Assembly: GCA_027596035.1 (NCBI GenBank)
Contig: JADGJA010000395.1
Location: forward strand, 1 to 19,951
Length of the DNA: 19,951 bases
Direction: 5' to 3'
DNA from: Thoreauomyces humboldtii
Taxonomy: Eukaryota; Chytridiomycota; Chytridiomycetes; Spizellomycetales; Powellomycetaceae
Shown: positions 1 through 8,264 of the stretch, one piece after another
How positions within the stretch are numbered: the first letter of the stretch is position 1
How the letters are laid out: each line of letters starts with the position of its first letter
Position numbers and translations under genes: made by a program
Notes under the pieces: generated by a model
Database searches by the model: none
What the model saw: only the letters and a program-made list of their open reading frames with translations
What the model was told of the DNA's origin: nothing

Positions 1-78
1 CAGGTCAGCGCGTTGAACACATCCGACCAGCAGGTGGTCTCCATCAGCGTTACCGGCGTGGGAGCATCTTGCTGGTAG

Positions 79-135
79 CGGGGGGCGCGGGCCGGGGCGG
101 GGGGGGAGACGGGCCGGGGGAGAGGGAGTGAACAG
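79..135. repeat. G-rich tract, G-quadruplex candidate
   Basis: A strongly G-biased stretch with at least six runs of three or more G, including a run of eight, sits about 120-175 bp upstream of the ATG of the small protein gene at 255. Such runs on one strand can fold as a G-quadruplex; whether this one does is inference. It is not part of a convincing reading frame: on the minus strand it reads as a proline-rich ORF that is only antisense to the gene at 255. Nothing else recognisable lies in bases 1-254. Confidence 0.5.
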
Positions 136-254
136 CAGATGGTCTTTGGGGCAGTATTCGAGACTTTCCAGCACTTGCCTCCGAAGGCGAAGAACCGTCT
201 CGACTTTTCGTTTCCTCAACCCAGTCTGAGCTCGTCCATTCTTTTCCCCTCTCG

Positions 255-756
255 ATGGCCATCGCAGGACCCAGAGAAACACTCGAGCGAGCGCTGTCGC
301 GCTTGGATGCTGAGGCCGATGTCGTGATCAGTTGCTTTTCAAACCAGCTCAGAACCTCTGTCGATGGTAACTTCAGTGCTAAAAGAATCAACTTGAGATT
401 TCTCCTTCTCTCCGCAGACTTGCCGAAAACAACCGAGGAGATCGCTCGCGTCACTAACCGAATCAGGCTTGCTTTCGAGGAACCTGAGTGGATTGTCTCC
501 AAGTGCAGTGTGATCACCCGTGCCGACACTGAATCCTGCGATTACAATATCCATCTCGATTGGCCGGCGAACCTCCAACCGAAACATTACCTCCATGGCG
601 AAACTCCCCCGAGCTCCACACTGGCTCTCGAGATGGAAAACTTGACGACGTGAGTTGCTTCTCTGTCGGATGTCAGAACACCTGTAACAGCGGACTCATG
701 TTTTCCTCTGGGGTAGTGCTCTTGCCAACGATCCCCCCTCAAACGAAAGCGCATAG
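255..756 (+). CDS. small protein of local paralogous family, copy 1
   Basis: Function not recognised. The first exon (255-649) encodes 131 residues with helical N-terminal half, then the family core: a charged helix ending FEEPEWIV and, about 27 residues on, a strand ending in HLDWP. The same order (helix, F-x-W-x-V, strand, WP) is seen in the genes at 5245, 6256 and 7019, so I infer one family. A consensus donor GTGAGT begins at 650. Without splicing the frame stops there (TGA 651-653). With an acceptor at 716 (67-bp intron) it continues to a TAG at 754-756, giving 144 residues. The donor sits at the same place after the WP block as in copies 2 and 3, which supports the intron; the acceptor is less certain. 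No signal peptide or TM segment is visible. The ATG at 255 is the first in frame. Confidence 0.6.
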
Positions 757-1975
757 TCGCCGGTGATGAATCACAGCTTTGATCGACAAGGAAAGATGTA
801 GTTGAGATGAAAATTGACGTAAATGGCTTGCTCCAAAGTTTCTTGATTTACGCAATGGAAAGAGTTGTTGGGAGTTTATGTGCAAGATTGGTTTTCGCAA
901 GCTTGCGGCGATCCACTTTCCGTTTGGCATTCTCGGCGCCTTTCTCGCATGATGAAACCGATACAGCAATCCAAGCCCTTCGACGAGGCAGATGTGAGGG
1001 ATCTCCTCGCCTGGTGCAAGTAACGAGCTTACGCTCTGCATGGGAAACATGACGACACCTGACGGAAGCATGGGAAACATCACGGTAACGTTGTGATTAT
1101 GACATGGCTGGAACGGGGAGGGTCGAACACACCTCGGACACACCTTGGGGTTTTCGACAGAGGTCCTCAACGCGGAAGGGCGGAAGCAGAGGTTCAAACT
1201 GGCCGCGGCACTTGGCGCGACGTAGCCTCCACGGAGGACGAGAGTTCGGGTGGTATTGGAGGACGAGAGCAGCGTACGAACCGACGTGCTCGAGTCCACA
1301 TGAATCGAACAGCCTCAAAAACGAACCCACCGGGCTGGGATTGACAAGTTGGCTGGTTATAGGATCCGATAAGGATCGTCGACCTCGGAACCCAGAACGT
1401 GCATGATCCTACTCGCGCATGACACTCAGTGGGACCTTTCAGGCCGCTTTTTTTCTTGAAGATAGAGACACTGGAACACGAATGCATGAAACATCACCGT
1501 TAGACTCCGCTGGCGAAGCAAAATCAGACTGTTGTGACATTGCCAAACCCAGATTAGTTTCCTCCACCGGCGAACAGGTACCTTCAGCGTGCGAACAGGA
1601 TAGACGTGACGAGCCCGGAGTAGATGTTGTCGTGCGGAAAGCTGATTGCACGGCGGCGGGTGAGGTGAAGATTGTGTTCTGTGCTCTGCATTCCCTAGCT
1701 GTCCAAGAGTGGTTTGGAGTTAATCGGATGCGTGCTCGGCCGAGGGGTTACGGACCGTGGCCGTGTCACCCCCATGAACAGAAGAAAGCTAGGTCTGCCC
1801 AGGGGATGGCGGGTGGGTTTTTCTGAGCGCAGGGTAAAGGTCCGCCGGACAATGACTATGTGAGGAAGGAGAGAAAGTAGCGGCAAGGGGGGAGAATGCC
1901 ATGTTCGCCCCAGCGCCCCTTTCCGTCCTCCGCCACCACACTTTCCGCATCTTATGCACCTGCGGTGAATCCTGA
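757..1975. other. intergenic region, no supported gene
   Basis: About 1.2 kb between the 3' ends of two convergent genes. Several ORFs of 60-186 codons occur on both strands, but none has a recognisable motif, family resemblance or plausible splice structure. The only structure I see is a pair of exact 13-bp direct repeats (GCATGGGAAACAT at 1038 and 1068) with a degenerate third copy near 1485. Confidence 0.5.
1038..1080. repeat. 13-bp direct repeats
   Basis: GCATGGGAAACAT occurs at 1038-1050 and again at 1068-1080, exactly 30 bp apart. A shortened relative lacking two G (GCATGAAACATCAC) appears near 1484. They lie in non-coding sequence. Purpose unknown; chance or a remnant of local duplication is possible. 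Confidence 0.4.
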
Positions 1976-3475
1976 TCATGTTCTGTGGATAAGGGGTGCG
2001 GACCGGAGAAGCTTCTTCAGAGCTCTCCTGTTGAGAACCACACCCAAAGCTTTCAGAGCGTTCTGCAGCTTGGAGAACTTGGTTCCCGCCCGCTTATCCC
2101 ACAGCTCCTTGATCCTGGGATGCTCCGCTTTGAACTCCTCCATCCTGGGAAAAACTTGATCCCAAGGACTGTAGGTGTTGTGCGCCACGCCTGCGGCTTC
2201 CAGCGCTTCTCTCTGAGTCCTTCCAGCATTTTTCTCAGTCTGAATGGGAAGACATATCTGTGTTAGTAGCTTTCGATATTGGTGTCATTTTCTGCAGTCA
2301 GATTGACCACCAATTTGACACGCGTACCGCTATGACGATTTGAAGATCAGTCCACTTCTTGAAACAGCCAGCAATGGTTGCTTTGTACTGCAATGAGGTA
2401 GCACGATACTCCTTGGGAGTCATGACCAGATCCTTGTCTTCAACCACTGTGGCTTCCTCTTCCATCTGAGTAATCGCAATCTGTTTCGGATATGATGTTA
2501 AGATATACGTCAGAAATGATGTCGAAAGGGACTGCAAATGCGTAAATCCGCTTACCTCAACTCCCAGAGCTTTGAAGAAGCAAAGGTGCAACCAGATTGC
2601 TCCGTCTTTGCCTGTTTCGCCTTTTACTCACTTGTCGTCTTGCAGCAAAAGGGAAGCTGCGTCTCCAAGACATCTGACATCTGTATCGTTCCCGTTGATC
2701 TTGTGAGCAACCATCAAAGTAGCATCTGGAAACAATGAATCAGTGGTTCAGTGAGGAACCGCCAGCTCCTCGATGCAAGCTTACCAAAGGTTTTGCCAGG
2801 AACGATCTTGCCCAGAGCGTCAGAAAGATTCACCAGGCCTTGTGCTGCTTTAACAGTCACTGTAGCGTTCAGCTGCACCCGATCCTCAAGTCCAGGGGCT
2901 CTGTTAAAGATTTGGACTGAAACCTTGATCAGAAATCCATTTGCAAGGAAAGGAACTTGATAAAGAGACAAGACATACCTTCGACGTCCGTGATGTCAGA
3001 AATGACTTCATTTTTGCCGCCGCCCACAGTGTTTTCATTGACTTCGCTGTCAAAGTCAAATACGACGTCAGTAAAGGTGTCAAAATCGTCTGATGCAAGC
3101 GGTAGTGAATACTCACTTGTCTTCAAAAGCTTCGTCTTTGATCGGAGGGGAGACAGTAGGGGGAGCAGATGTCGGGATGCCATCAACGAGCAAGTTGCCT
3201 AGGTGGTCCTTCAAGTGCGGAGAGGCCCAGGCTCTAACTTCACCAACGCGAGCGCTCATTGCCCTGCTGGCCTGTTCCTTTGCTGCGTACTCCTCAAATT
3301 TGGCGAATAGCTTGACAACGGTGGCGTCATCTGTCTTCCCCGCTGTGATTTCGCGAAGCTTGCAGAGGTCTCGCTTGTCATCTCTCGAAAGAGCCCGTAC
3401 CGTCTCGGCACTGATAGCAAGCAGTCTCTCTTCATCCTCTGATGAGAAGGTCTTTGCTTTTCTTTTGGTTCCCAT
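1976..3475 (-). CDS. hypothetical protein, interrupted by one in-frame TGA
   Basis: I do not recognise the family. Exon blocks in gene order: 3475-3117, 3046-2979, 2916-2785, 2725-2556, 2480-2328, 2239-1976. Introns are 59-88 bp with GTGAGT, GTATGT, GTAAGC or GTACGC donors; the last has an exact CTAAC branch site. All phases agree and the total is 1146 nt (382 codons). The N-terminus is basic and charged (KRKAK, then an E/D/R-rich helix), a P/S-rich linker follows, and the C-terminus is helical and basic. Codon 219 is TGA (2628-2630), right after LLLQDDK, and the same frame continues with coding-like sequence (GKDGAIWLHL). The TGA overlaps a GTGAGT motif, but no acceptor restores the frame; the nearest, 20 nt away, is too close and shifts it. 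So this is a recently disabled gene, a sequence error, or unusual splicing. The ATG at 3475 is the first in frame. Confidence 0.6.
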
Positions 3476-4167
3476 GATCACAAGGCGTTAAGGAGACGGA
3501 TCACCGTGTTGAATTGAGCAAGGCAAAGTGTGTGGGAGGAAAAAAAGTGTGAACGAAAGAGGGAATGGAGGGAAGATGTAGGGGTTTTCTTTCGGGCGAC
3601 GAAGGAAAAAGATTTGACCACCCACCATGTCGAATGCAGCGGAACTCAGCTTCATACACGCCGATAACATCAAAGCGGACTCCACCACTTTCACTTACCC
3701 TGCATCCTCACATAGAGCGTCCTGATGCATCATCACAGATTCGATGATTTTGCGCTCTTTTTGTTACGAAAAAAAGTCGTGGAGCCAGTTTGATAGCACG
3801 TCGTTCCCAGAACCTAGTCTGTAAATCGCTCACTGTAATGGGATACGTTTCATTCGAGCTGTAGGCAACTCTGCAGAGGAGCAGGAAGGCATGGCGACTC
3901 GACACCGTAGACCTCGTTGCGAGGACGGGCCTGTCGAAGTCAAAGCGGCGCAAACAGCAGCGACCCAGACCGGAGCGCTGATGGCTGACATCGATGATGA
4001 TGCCAGCCTATAGCCTGCCTTAGAAAGGATAGCAACCTAGCTGAACGGCGTCCGCCCACCTCACTGTTCATGCCCAGGTACATCTTTGTTCGCAGGAAGC
4101 AGTTGCATTTACGAGCCGTAGCCTAAGCCTAAAAAAATCGTTCGAGATGCCACGCAGTACCGCTAAG
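3476..4167. other. intergenic region upstream of the 1976-3475 gene
   Basis: About 690 bp holding the presumed promoter of the gene starting at 3475 and the 3' flank of the gene ending at 4168, both on the minus strand. Pyrimidine- and A-rich patches occur around 3540-3600. No ORF here has a supportable product and I see no RNA gene. Confidence 0.45.
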
Positions 4168-4692
4168 CTACTCATCAGACGCCTTCTCATCCACCTCATC
4201 GGTCTTCTCCTTCTCCTCGTACAGGTTTCCGGGCTGCGTCTCCTGCGGGTCGTTCTTGACAGCTCCTCCTTCACGAGCCCACTTCTCCTCGGCGTACTTT
4301 TTGAGGGAACGCCATCTGTTGCTCATCAGCGCCGCCGTGACGCCTACGGTCTTGTTGTACTCGTCGGCGACGACGACCCAGTGCTGTCCGTGCTTCTTGA
4401 CGAGGTCGACGAAGACGTCCCGGTCGATCTCCGGGACGTGCTTGTTCGTCGGCGTGGATGGCTTCGGCACGTTGGTTGTCTGTGGCAGGACCTGTTCGAG
4501 TACAGTCAATGCATCTGAGAGATGATTGCATGGGATGCAGCCGCTTACGTCGCTGGGTGCCTTTTCCTTTGCGACTCGCTTCCTTTTGGGAGTCTTGGGA
4601 GTCGTGGTGTCGTCGTGCTGCCGCTTCTGTGCCTTCTTCTTGGCAACCGGCGCCGGAGGGGAGTCGACTGCAGGGAGTTCCGCCGAGGGCAT
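4168..4692 (-). CDS. small Myb/SANT-like nuclear protein
   Basis: Probably a nuclear DNA- or chromatin-binding protein. The N-terminus (residues 16-46) is rich in K and R with NLS-like patches (KKKAQKRQ, KTPKRKRVAKEK). Residues about 70-120 of the spliced form look like a single Myb/SANT repeat: a helix with FVDLVKKHG, then QHWVVVADEYN, then GVTAALMSNRWRSLKKYAEEKW, with tryptophans at 86, 108 and 119. The C-terminus is acidic (E/D/K-rich). A 57-bp intron (4492-4548; GTAAGC donor, TTGAC branch, CAG acceptor) fits after residue 48 and gives 155 residues. It is a multiple of three with no stop, so the unspliced frame also stays open (174 residues). The fold call rests on motif resemblance only; the target is unknown. 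Confidence 0.65.
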   Translation of the reverse strand: MPSAELPAVDSPPAPVAKKKAQKRQHDDTTTPKTPKRKRVAKEKAPSDVSGCIPCNHLSDALTVLEQVLPQTTNVPKPSTPTNKHVPEIDRDVFVDLVKKHGQHWVVVADEYNKTVGVTAALMSNRWRSLKKYAEEKWAREGGAVKNDPQETQPGNLYEEKEKTDEVDEKASDE

Positions 4693-5244
4693 GTTTGCAG
4701 TTTCTTCGCTTTGCGGTGGGTGGGTCGTTCTTTGGTAGGACGAAGGTTTTGTCTTGGTTTGGCGAGCAATAGCTTGTAGAGAAGCTGATGTGGACCTCGA
4801 ACAACCTTTGGCGTGGTAACAGTGTTGCTTGCCTACCTATCTGGCTCTCTTGTCTCCTCGGCATGTCATTCGACGCCGCTAGCACCCGCCCCGCACCGAC
4901 ATCAACCGCCGCCTTTCTCTGGACCTTCGAAAGAGTCTACCGGCAAAGTGACACCTCTGGCACGTGCAGGCGCCAGAGGCATGCTCAATCAAATCCCCGC
5001 TTTGGCATCAGACTGTTAGAGTAACTTGGTCGAGGAGTCTAGCCCCACTTTGAAACGATGGAATAATAACCAGGCTACATATGTTGCTGTCCAATAGCCA
5101 GCGAGACCGACGAGCCACCAGCCTGGAAGAGCTACTCAACATGCTTCGAAACCAAGTATCCAAACTCGTTGCTACGGTTATCTCATTGCTTATCATTCTT
5201 CCAGCTATCACAGGCGTTGAGTTGTAGAGCCCGTCTCCAGTATC
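4693..5244. other. intergenic region
   Basis: About 550 bp between the 5' end of the SANT-like gene and the 3' end of the next minus-strand gene. It should contain the promoter of the SANT-like gene. Short ORFs are present but show no motif or splice logic. No clear TATA element was found. Confidence 0.4.
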
Positions 5245-5757
5245 TCAACCTGACGTTTCTTCAACGGCACCTTGAACTTTGGCGCTCATTTTCGAAAAGC
5301 GGGATCTGCGACACGGGGTCTCGCTCAGAACCAGACTGATTACGATCTCATCGCGTGCGCTTGCATACCAGTTCAGTAACGTGATTCGATGTTCATGAGA
5401 AACCGGTTCCATGACTTCCCCTTTGACGAACTTGACCAATTCGTCGGCGCAGGGCCATTCCAGATTCAGGTAGTACGAGATTTGGGTGCCACGAGATGTG
5501 GCGGTCTGTCGGTATTCAAGAACGGTCCAGCCTCTGTCTTGGAAGGCAGCCCTGACCGTGTTTTCGATCCTGCAGTAGCCTTCGAGCGTTAGGGTAAGAT
5601 ACGGGCGAGTGGTGGACACCTGGATGAGGTGTGTGGCTAACTCGTTAGACAACGCTGCGCCGAGTTCGCGAATAATCTCGATCGCTTCGCTGTACGCCCG
5701 CTGGATGGTGTTACGGAGTAAAGTCCTTGGAGTGGGGATGCTTATGGTGGGGGACAT
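5245..5757 (-). CDS. small protein of local paralogous family, copy 2
   Basis: Unrecognised family; the best preserved copy. From the ATG at 5757: residues 11-45 form a helix (SEAIEIIRELG), 59-83 hold GYCRIENTV-RAAFQDRGWTVLEY, and 94-106 a strand ending NLEWPCAD. I chose 5757 because it aligns with the start of copy 3 (MSISRIPSPSTLL against MSPTISIPTPRTLL); an upstream in-frame ATG at 5871 would add 38 residues. Unspliced, the frame runs to 5245 (170 residues). A 63-bp intron (5306-5368, GTATGC donor, TCGCAG acceptor) sits where copy 3 has a GTGAGT intron with a near-identical acceptor. Splicing it joins TG to A, so a TGA stop forms across the junction and the protein ends at residue 129. No TM or secretion signal is visible in the 5757 form. 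Copy 3 lies directly upstream on the same strand. Confidence 0.6.
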   Translation of the reverse strand: MSPTISIPTPRTLLRNTIQRAYSEAIEIIRELGAALSNELATHLIQVSTTRPYLTLTLEGYCRIENTVRAAFQDRGWTVLEYRQTATSRGTQISYYLNLEWPCADELVKFVKGEVMEPVSHEHRITLLNWYASARDEIVISLVLSETPCRRSRFSKMSAKVQGAVEETSG

Positions 5758-5875
5758 GTCGGTAGGAAGGTAACTTTGTATGAAGAACGGTGAAAAGGAA
5801 AGGGCAGAAGCTTCGGCGGTATGGCGCGGTCTCTCCGAGACGGAAACAGAAGATCCTGAGATCTGAGACATGAGG

Positions 5876-5955
5876 TTTGTGTGGTGGAGGATTCAGGGAT
5901 AGACTGATGCCCGTCAGCTGCATCTGCGAGAAGCACGACAATAGGGCTGTCAAAC
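5876..5955 (-). promoter_or_regulatory. upstream block shared with copy 3
   Basis: This segment lies about 119-198 bp upstream of the copy 2 ATG and resembles 6755-6832, which lies at nearly the same distance upstream of copy 3. Shared strings on the + strand include GTGTGG-TGGAGGA-TTCAGGGA at one end and GCGAG-AAGCACGACAA-AGGCTGTC at the other. It may be retained promoter sequence, or just the flank of a recent tandem duplication. Confidence 0.45.
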
Positions 5956-6255
5956 CCGTAGTAGCTCCCTCGATACAAGGCCGACACAGAGCCCGACAAC
6001 AGACGTTACTGCGGAAAATTCGAAGCCAAAGCATGATTGAGATTAATTGAACTGGAAGTATAGCCCGCGTTGAGTTGGCCCGCCTTCCAACATGGGGACT
6101 CGGATCAGCGAGAAGTGATGGATCAGCACTACCATAACGCCACGTCTTACAATCGTGATTCCAACTTGGGCCGTGCGCAGCTTCAGGGAAAGCGGGGTCT
6201 GCGACAAATCGTTTTCAAAACCGAGCGGCATGACCCTCAAAGAGGGTGGACATAC

Positions 6256-6642
6256 TCACCACATCAGCGGCAACAATTGACGTGAAATCGGTTCTCCATC
6301 CGCCCACTTGACGAACTGGTCGGCGCAGGGCCATGCCAGCTTCATACGGTAAGTAGTAAGTGGAGCTCCTCTTTAATCCGTGGACTCGATCGTCCAGTAT
6401 TCAGCGACGTTCCATCCTTTGTCTCGAAAGGCCGTGGTAATTGTGTTTTCGATCCTGCGGCGCGCCTCGGTTGATAAGGCCTGGTGGCGCCGTGGACAAC
6501 CGGATATCTCGATAATGCGGGAAGCCGACCTGGAAGCTAGAGAAAGGCCAAGTTGCTCGATTACGTCGAGTGCTTCGCTGTCTGCTCGATTGGTAGTTCC
6601 AAGGAGCAAGGTGCTTGGAGATGGGATGCGACTGATTGACAT
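6256..6642 (-). pseudogene. small protein family copy 3, nonsense-disrupted
   Basis: A tandem paralogue of the gene at 5245. From the ATG at 6642 it matches copy 2 along its length (ADSEALDVIEQLG; RRIENTITTAFRDKGWNVAEYW). An in-frame TAA at 6373-6375 then cuts it at 89 residues. In the same frame, sequence continues directly into the most conserved block (KLAWPCADQFVKW), so the stop falls inside a once-continuous frame. The DNA around WPCAD is nearly identical to copy 2. A GTGAGTATGT donor at 6259 and TCGCAG acceptor ending at 6199 mark the same terminal intron as copy 2 (61 bp); splicing would also give a TG|A stop. No intron can remove the TAA without deleting conserved residues. I read it as a pseudogene or a truncated allele; a sequencing error is possible. 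Confidence 0.6.
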
Positions 6643-6754
6643 GACGGGTGGACGATGAAAACTGGTAAACAATGCAGGAACGCGAGCGTCGGCTTTATCT
6701 GTGCGGTTTCTTGAGACGAAAGCAGAAGAGAGTCCAACGAGAACTCGCACCGTC

Positions 6755-6832
6755 GTGTGGAGGAGGTTCAGGGACGTACTTGCCTTGCATCCACACAACT
6801 TCAGCGAGCACGACAAGAGGCTGTCGAACACA
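6755..6832 (-). promoter_or_regulatory. upstream block shared with copy 2
   Basis: Counterpart of 5876-5955, placed about 113-190 bp upstream of the copy 3 start. It keeps the GTGTGGAGGAGG-TTCAGGGA and GCGAGCACGACAA-AGGCTGTC strings. Its survival upstream of a broken gene fits recent duplication. Confidence 0.4.
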
Positions 6833-7018
6833 TCCCGCCGGCAGCCTCCAGCCTGCAGTAGCCAACATCATCCAGACATGAAGCTGACGCTTATTCAGGA
6901 AGTAGTAATAGGGTCCCTAATGCAGGAGGAGCAGGTGCAAGCAGAGACAAAGCTGAACGCATGGGTATATGACATTCTACAGAGAGGTCTGCCTACTCGT
7001 AAAGGGAAATACCGCTGT

Positions 7019-7666
7019 TCAAAAGATACCAGACATCCGCCTGGAGGGCATGGCGCTCAGATCGCTGCTCGCATTCCCCTTGATCAAGCCTTCGGTCCTG
7101 AAGACCTGCGTCTCCACGGTCTCCATTTCCCTCTCCCTCTCCCGCTCCCTCTCCCTCTCCTTCTCCTTTCCCGATACCAGCGACCTCGCGCCAGCGACCG
7201 CAAACGACAGAAACCCTGTCGGCCACGTCAGCGATATCGAGACTCTGAGATACTCCCCCTTCCCCTTCCAGAGATCGTGGACCTCCCCGTTCACGAGCAG
7301 GGTCCGACTGTCCAGCTGATGGACGTAGCAGTCGGCACGACAGTCGGTCACGATCCAACCGACATCGGCAAAGTCGGACGTGACGCAACGTTCGAGGACG
7401 CCGAGCTCCTCGGCCGCGAGGTGGTTCCAATCGTGGAAGGCGCAGAGGAGGACGGTGGGCGAGTATCGCTTGGTCGCGAAGCGATCGGAGAGCGACTGCG
7501 TGATGACCGATCGTTCCTGCTCAAGGAGGGTGATCATGCGGTCGAGGACCACCGATGGGGAGAGCGGTTTGTGACAGGGAGCGTGCTGACTGACTCGTTT
7601 GCTGGAGGTGGTGGACGATCCGGAGGCGAAGAATGGCGGTGATGCTTGCATGTCAAGTGTGGTCAT
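7019..7666 (-). CDS. divergent member of the small-protein family, copy 4
   Basis: Unrecognised, 215 residues from the ATG at 7666 with no intron needed. Residues around 35-60 form a helix (LDRMITLLEQERSVI). The core follows: a helix with LGVLERCVTSDFADVGWIV, then after a longer insertion a strand ending SISLTWP. This is the order seen in copies 1-3, but identity is low, so family membership is inferred from the W-V and WP anchors and spacing. After the core comes a run of alternating E and R (about 7126-7171) and a short S/R-rich tail. The low-complexity tail may be poorly conserved or wrongly included: a GTATCT near the end could be a donor. No TM segment is visible. The promoter side carries a triple 12-bp repeat. 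Confidence 0.55.
   Translation of the reverse strand: MTTLDMQASPPFFASGSSTTSSKRVSQHAPCHKPLSPSVVLDRMITLLEQERSVITQSLSDRFATKRYSPTVLLCAFHDWNHLAAEELGVLERCVTSDFADVGWIVTDCRADCYVHQLDSRTLLVNGEVHDLWKGKGEYLRVSISLTWPTGFLSFAVAGARSLVSGKEKEREREREREREMETVETQVFRTEGLIKGNASSDLSAMPSRRMSGIF
7126..7171. repeat. polypyrimidine hexamer repeat (CTCCCT)n
   Basis: Imperfect CTCCCT hexamers on the + strand, inside the 3' part of the gene at 7019. In gene sense they encode alternating Glu-Arg residues. Such a tract is prone to length change and its coding status is doubtful. Confidence 0.65.
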
Positions 7667-8264
7667 GGCGAGAGACTCCGAGGTTTCTCCAGCAGGAAGG
7701 ATTGCGACGAAAGAGGAGAGAGCGGGCAAATCGGCAAGCAATCGGCAAAGCAATCGGCAAGGAAACCCGTCGAGAGCGATCTGTCTTGGGGCACTGAAGG
7801 GTGAGTTCAAGCATTTTGTCTGGCCACCGGGTTCGCCTCCTCACGATGATCCTCGGACCCGGCCGTGGCCGTGGGTGAGGCGCTTCCGGTGGCGGAGAGA
7901 TCAGCATGAACCTCAGTCCCGAATTAGGTGCTGGGAGGCCGGAGTCCTTATCGTTACCGGGGAAGCGGCGGGGACGTGGGACTTGTCCTCGGCAGCGCAT
8001 CTCCCAAAAATTCAACGCTGTCCAAACAGCGGCTAGCTTACGACAGCAGAACATCATGAGCGAACTTTGTCTCGTGAAGACAGTACTCGGAGCGTGGCAC
8101 TAAGGTTCCTGACAGGGAAGCGTTGTTGCGATCGTAGAACGTTGCATCTTGGTGGCATTAAACTTGACTTTTGTGTTGCATTTTCAGATCTTCGTTGACA
8201 GCATGCGTTACGGTTCGTACTGTACCAATTGAAACTCGCTTTTGCATATGTTTTTCAAGGCTCC
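7667..8264. other. intergenic region with promoter of copy 4
   Basis: About 600 bp between the start of the gene at 7666 (-) and the end of the next minus-strand gene at 8265. It contains the 12-bp triple repeat at 7726. ORFs here lack motifs or an ATG in a sensible place. No RNA gene seen. Confidence 0.45.
7726..7761. repeat. three tandem 12-bp units GCAATCGGCAAR
   Basis: Three consecutive 12-bp units (GCAAATCGGCAA, GCAATCGGCAAA, GCAATCGGCAAG), 60-95 bp upstream of the copy 4 ATG. Position and copy number suggest a promoter binding site array, but this is inference; a simple slippage repeat is the alternative. Confidence 0.5.

Noticed and set aside
50..529. 159-codon minus-strand ORF with poly-proline start
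   Set aside because: Antisense to copy 1 and driven by the G-rich tract; no independent support.
739..1299. 186-codon minus-strand ORF
   Set aside because: No recognisable motif and ordinary composition for chance; it lies in the region between two convergent genes with no splice or start support.
1093..1406. tRNA-like strings (GTTCGATTC on the minus strand)
   Set aside because: A B-box-like string is present but flanking bases do not form a T-arm or acceptor stem.
1419..1826. 135-codon plus-strand ORF
   Set aside because: No motif, no paralogue in the window and no promoter signal; length is within chance for GC-rich DNA.
2611..2630. 20-bp intron GTGAGT...ACAG in the 1976-3475 gene
   Set aside because: Far below the 51-bp minimum seen here and it shifts the downstream frame into a stop.
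6701..7642. 313-codon plus-strand ORF
   Set aside because: Antisense to copy 4 over most of its length; poly-Pro/Leu from the pyrimidine tract and R/D-rich shadow composition; the minus-strand gene has the family motifs.
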